NCBI GenBank assembly: GCA_028289525.1
Contig: JANQPJ010000074.1
Span: forward strand, 1-40,500
Origin: Pirellulales bacterium
GTDB lineage: Bacteria; Planctomycetota; Planctomycetia; Pirellulales; JAGQOS01
Direction: 5' to 3'
DNA: 40,500 nucleotides
In this document: in pieces, positions 34,763 to 40,500 of the stretch
Layout of the letters: every line of letters starts with the position of its first letter
How positions within the stretch are numbered: position 1 is the stretch's first letter
Notes under the pieces: model-generated
The model's database searches: none
Told to the model about the DNA's origin: nothing
What the model saw: only the letters and a program-made list of their open reading frames with translations
Translations under genes and position numbers: made by a program

Positions 34763-35821
34763 ATGTCGCCTGCCCCTCGGCCCTCCAGCATCTTCCTGTA
34801 TGAATTCGTCAGCGGCGGAGGGTTGATTGACGGCTCCACTCCGCCAGAGGGTTCCTTGCTTGGCGAAGGCGAGGCGATGCTCTCGGCCCTGGCCGCCGAT
34901 CTGGCCGCTTGGCTTGGTCCCTGTATTCACACGTTGCGCGACGCGCGATTAGCGCCGCTCGATCTGGTCGATTGCCATCTTCATTCGGTTACGACCGCGC
35001 AGCAGCACCGAGAAACTTTTTGCCATTTGGCCGCTGAATCCGACTGGACCATCGTCATTGCGCCGGAGCTTGATGGGATGCTTATGCACTGGGCCCATCA
35101 GGCGGTGAGCGCTGGCGGGCGATTGCTAGGCCCTGGCGTGGAGCTGATTGCCTTGGCTGCGGACAAAGATCGGCTGGCCAATCATCTGGCCGCCGCTGGC
35201 GTGCCGGTGCCGCGAGGGCAACTGGTTCCTGCCGATGAACTGGTTCCTGCCGATTTCCCCCGACCGGCAGTGCTCAAACGCAACGATGGGGCCGGTTCGT
35301 GCGACGTGCGATTGCTCAGCGCAGAGGCTCCAAACCCCACAGCAAACCTTGTCCCCAGTCTGCACGATCGTCGTCTGGAAACGTTTCAGCCTGGCACCCC
35401 GGCCAGCGTGGCCGTGTTATGTGGTCCGGCAGCCCCAGTGATTTTGCCAGGCGTCGAGCAGAGACTATCTGAAGATGGACGATTTACGTACGATGGTGGG
35501 CGGTTGCCTATCGCTTTCAACCTAGAGCGTCGCGCTCACCGGTTAGCCGAGCAGGTGATCGCCGCGTTGCCAGGGAGTGTTGGCTACTTGGGAATTGATC
35601 TGGTGTTAGGCCCAGACGAAGCGGACGATGTAGTGATCGAGGTCAACCCACGCCTGACCACTTCGTACGTCGGCCTCCAACATCTGCTGCAGGAAAATTT
35701 AGCCCAACTGATATGGCGAACGGCCACCGGCCATCCGCCGGCAACCGGCCGGGCGTGTTGCCATCAACAGGTTGACTTCGACGCCCTAGGAAACATTACC
35801 CATGCCGTGGCTCGGTCTTGA
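34763..35821 (+). CDS. mfnD: ATP-grasp protein, tyramine-glutamate ligase-like (MfnD-like, methanofuran biosynthesis)
   Basis: IFLYEFVSGGGL..LLGEGEAMLSALAADLA..; DKDRLANHLAAAGVPVPRG; PRPAVLKRNDGAGSCDVRLL; GYLGIDLVLGPDEADDVVIEVNPRLTTSYVGL. Followed by mfnF/mfnE-like genes. Confidence 0.75.
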   Translation: MSPAPRPSSIFLYEFVSGGGLIDGSTPPEGSLLGEGEAMLSALAADLAAWLGPCIHTLRDARLAPLDLVDCHLHSVTTAQQHRETFCHLAAESDWTIVIAPELDGMLMHWAHQAVSAGGRLLGPGVELIALAADKDRLANHLAAAGVPVPRGQLVPADELVPADFPRPAVLKRNDGAGSCDVRLLSAEAPNPTANLVPSLHDRRLETFQPGTPASVAVLCGPAAPVILPGVEQRLSEDGRFTYDGGRLPIAFNLERRAHRLAEQVIAALPGSVGYLGIDLVLGPDEADDVVIEVNPRLTTSYVGLQHLLQENLAQLIWRTATGHPPATGRACCHQQVDFDALGNITHAVARS

Positions 35822-36815
35822 CGTTGGAGGGGCTAATCTGAAGTTGGCCGACGGCCAAGGGTTTGCCTGTTCGGTCGAGTTTCCCTTGTGGCGCAACCCA
35901 GCAGGCTTGGTCGACGCGGTTAGTGAGTTGTTAGCCCATGCCCCTGGGGCTAACCGCCTGGCGGTGACCATGACCGGCGAGCTGGCCGACTGTTACCGCA
36001 CAAAATCTGCTGGCGTACGGCACATTGTCGAATCGGTCCAATTGGCCGGCGGTGACCGCCGGTTGTCAATTTATTTGGTCGGTGGTGACCTGGTGAGCCC
36101 AGCAGTGGCCGTCGAGCGCTCTCAAGCCGCGGCGGCTTCCAACTGGCATGCCGCCGCGAGTTTTGCTGCCCGCTATGTCGCCGGCGAGGCCGGTCTGTTG
36201 ATCGACATTGGTTCAACGACCAGCGATTTGATTCCGATCGCTCAAGGGCGTCCCAGTGCCCTTGGCCTACACGACCCCGGGCGGCTGGTGTCAGGCGAGC
36301 TGGTATACACCGGGGTCGAGCGGAGCCCGATCTGTGCGTTGTGTCCTACGCTGCCTTGGCGTGGCGAATCGTGCCCCACGGCTCAAGAAGTGTTCGCCAC
36401 CAGCGGCGACGCTTATTTAGTGCTGGGCCAACTGCCTGAGCAACCCGATTCGACGCACACGGCCGATGGCCGGCCGGCCACTCAGACGCATGCCACCGAG
36501 CGGCTAGCCCGTTCGATTTGCGCCGACGGCCAATGGTTCGATGCCGACGATGCGCGCGAGGCCGCGATGGCAGTTCGTGCTCGTCAACTCGAGTTGTTAA
36601 CAGCGGCCGTCCAACAGGTGTTGGGCCGGCAAACGAGCCCTCCTAGCACGATCGTGCTTTCTGGCGCCGGTGAATTTTTAGGGCGTCAACTGGTCGAGCG
36701 ACTAGGATTCAACGGTTCGGTCGTTTCGCTGACCGAAAAACTCGGCCCCCAGGCAAGCCGCTGTGCTCCGGCCCATGCCCTAGCGGTGTTGGCCTCCGAA
36801 AACGCGCTTGATTAA
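35802..36815 (+). CDS. mfnF: Hydantoinase/oxoprolinase-like H4MPT-linked C1 pathway protein (MfnF-like)
   Basis: LGLDVGGANLKLADGQG; LLIDIGSTTSDLIPIAQGRP; GRLVSGELVYTGVERSPICAL; overlaps mfnD by 20 bp. Confidence 0.75.
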   Translation: MPWLGLDVGGANLKLADGQGFACSVEFPLWRNPAGLVDAVSELLAHAPGANRLAVTMTGELADCYRTKSAGVRHIVESVQLAGGDRRLSIYLVGGDLVSPAVAVERSQAAAASNWHAAASFAARYVAGEAGLLIDIGSTTSDLIPIAQGRPSALGLHDPGRLVSGELVYTGVERSPICALCPTLPWRGESCPTAQEVFATSGDAYLVLGQLPEQPDSTHTADGRPATQTHATERLARSICADGQWFDADDAREAAMAVRARQLELLTAAVQQVLGRQTSPPSTIVLSGAGEFLGRQLVERLGFNGSVVSLTEKLGPQASRCAPAHALAVLASENALD

Positions 36816-36833
36816 CCGATTGCAAGTGGCTTC

Positions 36834-37499
36834 ATGTCGCACGCCCCCCTTCCACTTCAGGTAATCAAGCTCGGCGGTAGCCTGTTGGATTGGAGTGAGT
36901 TGCCTGCTGCTTTTGCTGCTTGGGAAGCTTGTGAGTTGCCAGCTCGGCGCTGGGTGGTGGTCGGCGGAGGCCGTCGAGTGGACGCGATTCGCGAGCGAGA
37001 TCGTCGCCAACGGCTCGGTGCGGTCGAGGCCCACTGGCAGGCGATTGCAGCGATGGACCAGAACGCGGCCACGGTTACCAGCGTCTGTTCGCTACCGATC
37101 ACCCACGCCTGGGCTGAACTGGTCGCTGGTCCAGTCCGCCCCGAAACTCGGCTCATCACGGTCACCGATTTTCTCCGGCACCATGAACCTCGGCTGCCAG
37201 GCACACGGTTGCCAGTCACCTGGTCGGCCACGAGCGATTCGATTGCTGCCCGAGTGGCGATTTGTGCCCAGGCGGATGAATTGGTGCTGCTCAAATCGAC
37301 CGATGCCAGTTGCTCAGGACTGCTGCAAAGTCGTCTCCTGCGAAAAAGCAGCGACCGGTGGTCGCTCGCGAAACGACAAGGTTTTCCTGTTTCGCGAGCC
37401 TCATTGACCGAGCTGTCCGAATTTGGTCTGATTGACTCGTTCTTGCCATGTTTGGCTGCGGAGTTGCCGGCGCTGCGCATCGTCAACCTGCGCAGTTAG
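36834..37499 (+). CDS. mfnE: Amino-acid-kinase-fold protein (MfnE-like)
   Basis: LQVIKLGGSLLD; RRWVVVGGGRRVDAIRERDRR; HWQAIAAMDQNA; immediately downstream of mfnF. Confidence 0.72.
   Translation: MSHAPLPLQVIKLGGSLLDWSELPAAFAAWEACELPARRWVVVGGGRRVDAIRERDRRQRLGAVEAHWQAIAAMDQNAATVTSVCSLPITHAWAELVAGPVRPETRLITVTDFLRHHEPRLPGTRLPVTWSATSDSIAARVAICAQADELVLLKSTDASCSGLLQSRLLRKSSDRWSLAKRQGFPVSRASLTELSEFGLIDSFLPCLAAELPALRIVNLRS
37346..37402 (+). repeat. Family A core fragment embedded in the mfnE-like CDS
   Basis: AAGCAGCGACCGGTGGTCGCTCGCGAAACGACAAGGTTTTCCTGTTTCGCGAGCCTC, in frame. Confidence 0.7.
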
Positions 37500-37559
37500 C
37501 CGCGGCTGGCTGGGAGTTTTTATTTTTCGTAACAAATCAGAAACCCCAAATCCCAAAAG

Positions 37560-37874
37560 ATGTCTGAACAAATCGCTCATGTCGTTTTTTTCACGCTTCA
37601 TGAATCGACCGCCGAGACGCGAGCGGCGCTGGTTGCCTCGTGTGACAAGCACTTGTCCGACCATGACGGGGTGCTCTACTACAGCGCTGGCCAGCGGGGA
37701 GCCCACTTCAACCGACCGGTGAACGACCAAGCGTTCGACGTGGCGTTGCACGTCGTGTTTCGCAGTCAGGCTGACCACGACCAGTATCAACAGCACCCTC
37801 GGCACCAAGCCTTTATTGCCGAAAACAAAGCCACTTGGCAAGCGGTTCGGGTATTCGATTCCGTGATCCGCTGA
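37560..37874 (+). CDS. Dabb (stress-responsive alpha/beta barrel) family protein
   Basis: EQIAHVVFFTLHESTAETRAALVASCDKHLSDHDGVLYYSAGQRG..FDVALHVVFRSQADHDQYQQHPRHQAFI. Confidence 0.88.
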   Translation: MSEQIAHVVFFTLHESTAETRAALVASCDKHLSDHDGVLYYSAGQRGAHFNRPVNDQAFDVALHVVFRSQADHDQYQQHPRHQAFIAENKATWQAVRVFDSVIR

Positions 37875-37912
37875 CTCGTCGAAGCGGCTGCCCATTCACG
37901 CAACGCCCTCGA

Positions 37913-40159
37913 TCACTCGCCGTCGACCTGCAAACGCCAGCACCGGTGAATCCGCCGGTTGCGAAAGTCGTCTGGCACCGTTTGGCGGCTGATCTCGCGC
38001 GCGGAGGCGATGCCAGGGATCGGTTCAGCCAGTTTGAAACGGCGCGCATGGGTTGAAAAGTAGATCGTCCCGCCAGGCGACATCAACGGGGCCAAACGCT
38101 CTAGCAGCTTGCAGTGGTCGCGGCCAACCTCCCAGTCCTTCTCATTGCGTTTGCTGTTGGAAAACGTCGGTGGGTCGACCACCGCCAAGTCGAAATACTC
38201 GCCTGGCGGATGATTTTGCAAAAACGTCAACGCGTCGTTGCGCACCCTGGTGTGACAAGCGGCCGCAAATCCATTCAGGTTCATGTTCTCGGCCGCCCAA
38301 GCTAAATAGGTCGGCGACAAATCGACCGTGGTAGTCGATGCCGCGCCGCCAGCGGCCGCATAGACGCTAAAAGCGCCGGTGTAGCCAAACAGGTTTAGCA
38401 CGCGAGCTTCCTGGGCCGCCTCGCGAACCATCGCTCGGGTAATCCGATGATCGAGAAACAATCCCGTATCAAGGTAGTCGGACAAGTTCACCTGAAACCG
38501 CAAGCCCCCTTCGTTCACCACCGTCGTAGCACCCTGGCGATCGACGCGAGCATATTGGCTCTCCCCCTTCTGCGGCGCGCGATGTTTGAGAAAAGTTCGT
38601 TCGGCCGGCACCTCACACGCCTCGGCCGCGGTGCGGACCATCAAATCGACCCAATCGGCATGTTCGGCCGGCGTGCGGTCGTGGGGCCGCTGGTATTCAC
38701 ACAAATGCAAATAGTCTTCATACCGATCAACCGCAAATGGCAATTCCGGAATGTCGCGATCGTAGAGCCGGAAACAGGTGATGCCAAACTTGGTTGGCCA
38801 ACGGCGCAGGTGGCGCACGCGTTTGGTCAGCCGGCTGCGAAACAACTCGGCCTGCTCGCGGGCCTTGCTCGACAGTCCGCCAAATGCCTGAATTGGTGAG
38901 TGGCCGGGAGTGGTCTGCGGTAACGCGTGCCCTCCACCCTTAACCCTCAACCCTCCACCGCGTGCAAGTGAGTGGCGAGGGGTGGATGTTGGGGACGAGT
39001 GGGTAGCAGTCGCCGGCGTCTCGGTACGGGGTGGTCGCGGTCCAAAAAACTGGTAATACGTACACTCGATCCGCCCATTGTACAGCTTGCGCCGTCGATC
39101 AGCCTGTTGGCCAACCAGTTGCTCGAACTCCGGATGCGAAGTGAGCAAGAAGTGAGACCAGGTAGGAAATCGTCGCAATACCCCAGGCATTGCCTGATAC
39201 AAGGCTTCGATCTCCGACGGTTGACTAAGCCGTTGTCCGTAAGGCGGATTGCCGATCACGCAGCCATACTTTCGGCTGCTGCTGGCGTCGGCAAATGGCC
39301 GTTGTTGAAAATGGATTTGCGAGTCGACGCCAGCCAACCCGGCGTGATAGCGGGCTTTGCCCAGAGCATCGCGATCGGTATCAGTGCCCAAGATCAATTC
39401 GTCCGATTCCGGCAATGCCAGATCGAGCGCTTCGAGCTTGGCTTGCTGCCAAATCTCGCGACCGATCCCAGGCCATGCGTCGGCGGCAAACGAACGGTGC
39501 AACCCTGGCGCCATCCGACGACCGATCAGCGCTGCCTCGATCGGAATCGTTCCGGTTCCGCAAAACGGATCGAGCAGCGGCCGGTCGCGTTGCCAAAAGC
39601 TGAGCAACACCAGCGCTGCGGCCATGGTCTCTTTGATCGGCGCTTCGCCGGACAGCCGCCGATAGCCTCGTTTGTGTAGGCTGGGGCCGGTCGTGTCGAG
39701 CGTCAGGGTCGCTTCGTCCTTGAGCAACGCCACCTCGATTTGATAGCGTGCTGCTGACTCGGCCAGGGTCGTAGCGCCATGGGCTGCTTGCAAGCTTTCG
39801 ACGATCGCCTTCTTCACACTTCGCTGACAGGCAGGCACGCTGGTCAGTTGCGACTTGTGCGAACGGCCCTTCACCGGAAACTCGCCATCGACCGGAATCC
39901 AACGACTCCAATCAAGTGCCCGAGTCTGTTCGAACAAAGCATCGAAATCAGGCGCAGGAAATCGCCCCACCAGTACTTGCACCCGATCAGCGGTTCGCAG
40001 CCACAGGTTTGCCCGCGCAATGGCCGACACATCCCCAGTGAACTGAACAGCTCCGTTGGTCGATTGCGAATCAGCATACCCCAACTCGGCCAACTCTCGG
40101 GCAACTACCGCCTCGAGTCCAAAAGCACAACGAGCAATCAACGTCAAATCAGTCGACAT
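37913..40159 (-). CDS. rlmKL: Bifunctional 23S rRNA methyltransferase RlmKL
   Basis: THUMP/UPF0020 RGYRRLSGEAPIKETMAAALVLLSFWQRDRPLLDPFCGTGTIPIEAALIGRR..GNPPYGQRL; C-terminal RlmK VLNLFGYTGAFSVYAAAGGAASTTTVDLSPTYLAWAAENMNLNGF..VVDPPTFSNSKR. Confidence 0.93.
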   Translation of the reverse strand: MSTDLTLIARCAFGLEAVVARELAELGYADSQSTNGAVQFTGDVSAIARANLWLRTADRVQVLVGRFPAPDFDALFEQTRALDWSRWIPVDGEFPVKGRSHKSQLTSVPACQRSVKKAIVESLQAAHGATTLAESAARYQIEVALLKDEATLTLDTTGPSLHKRGYRRLSGEAPIKETMAAALVLLSFWQRDRPLLDPFCGTGTIPIEAALIGRRMAPGLHRSFAADAWPGIGREIWQQAKLEALDLALPESDELILGTDTDRDALGKARYHAGLAGVDSQIHFQQRPFADASSSRKYGCVIGNPPYGQRLSQPSEIEALYQAMPGVLRRFPTWSHFLLTSHPEFEQLVGQQADRRRKLYNGRIECTYYQFFGPRPPRTETPATATHSSPTSTPRHSLARGGGLRVKGGGHALPQTTPGHSPIQAFGGLSSKAREQAELFRSRLTKRVRHLRRWPTKFGITCFRLYDRDIPELPFAVDRYEDYLHLCEYQRPHDRTPAEHADWVDLMVRTAAEACEVPAERTFLKHRAPQKGESQYARVDRQGATTVVNEGGLRFQVNLSDYLDTGLFLDHRITRAMVREAAQEARVLNLFGYTGAFSVYAAAGGAASTTTVDLSPTYLAWAAENMNLNGFAAACHTRVRNDALTFLQNHPPGEYFDLAVVDPPTFSNSKRNEKDWEVGRDHCKLLERLAPLMSPGGTIYFSTHARRFKLAEPIPGIASAREISRQTVPDDFRNRRIHRCWRLQVDGE

Positions 40160-40247
40160 CTGTCGCGAAACCATCCAATGTTTTTCTGAAAACCCGTAAT
40201 CGCCACTGTTTCAAAAAGCAGTTTTGCAACTCTCTTGATGCTACTAC

Positions 40248-40378
40248 CAGGGCCAGTCCGTTTTTCAAATTGGTGAAGGTTTAAGGGGCCACTAAGCGCG
40301 ATGCGTAAGCGAGGAAAACAGCCAGAAATGCCTCGCTTACGCGTCGCGCTTAGTAGGCCCTTAAAAAATTCCTAGATT
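40248..40378 (-). repeat. Family D long-hairpin element, copy 2 (flanks inverted relative to copy 1)
   Basis: Flanks are the reverse complement of copy 1 flanks; loop AAAACAGCCAGAAATG has the same orientation as copy 1. Confidence 0.9.
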
Positions 40379-40500
40379 CAGTAGTTCCAAATTTGGTGCG
40401 TGGCCAGTAGCAGCGGTCGGTGACCGCTCGCGAAACAAGTGGTTTTACCGATTTCCAGAAAACAACCCGTTTTTCAAGCCCTGGTTTTTGGAACGACTGA
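40376..40500 (+). repeat. Family A MITE-like element, copy 5 (reaches window end)
   Basis: TTCAGTAGTTCCAAATTTGG...AGTAGCAGCGGTCGGTGACCGCTCGCGAAACAAG...TTTTTGGAACGACTGA. Confidence 0.8.

Noticed and set aside
1-40500. tRNA, rRNA, riboswitch, transposase, phage or defence genes
   Set aside because: No cloverleaf, rRNA-like or integrase/transposase/toxin signatures recognised by eye; a tRNAscan/Infernal/Pfam run would be needed to exclude them formally.

Overview
This 40.5 kb window looks like a planctomycete chromosome (Pirellulales-like). The evidence is a DUF1559-type pseudopilin, a cysteine-rich YTV-like surface protein, tetrahydromethanopterin/methanofuran-type C1 genes, and a repeat-rich intergenic landscape. 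Recognisable blocks in order: DUF1559 pseudopilin plus a small lipoprotein; citrate synthase (-); parvulin-type PPIase (-); Mfd (-); PcrA/UvrD helicase (-); a free-standing RNA polymerase alpha-CTD-like protein (+); a DUF3592/arrestin-like/P-loop ATPase three-gene unit (+); a cysteine-rich secreted protein (+); a Pho block on the minus strand (pstS-pstC-pstA-pstB-phoU and a PhoB-like regulator with a degenerate receiver); cytidine deaminase and UspA (+); an unusual AGCS symporter (-); a SUF block (SufR-like regulator, nuoB, sufC, sufB, sufD, Rieske, DUF59/SufT); an mfnD-mfnF-mfnE-like methanofuran cluster; a Dabb protein; and RlmKL (-). The most striking unlabelled structure is in the intergenic DNA. 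It holds at least five dispersed repeat families: a REP/REPIN-like hairpin with a CTAG foot arranged in inverted pairs, a MITE-like element with CAGTAGTTCC termini, a long-stem hairpin whose loop is inverted relative to its flanks in the two copies, an ~93 bp element, and a palindromic TTCCCAAGC repeat. I also see an 11-bp-phased PHO-box-like array upstream of pstS, a hairpin plus T-tract between pstS and pstC, and a canonical G-quadruplex motif inside the rlmKL linker. No tRNA, rRNA, CRISPR array, transposase or phage gene was recognised. All calls come from reading the sequence and ORF translations; no search was run.
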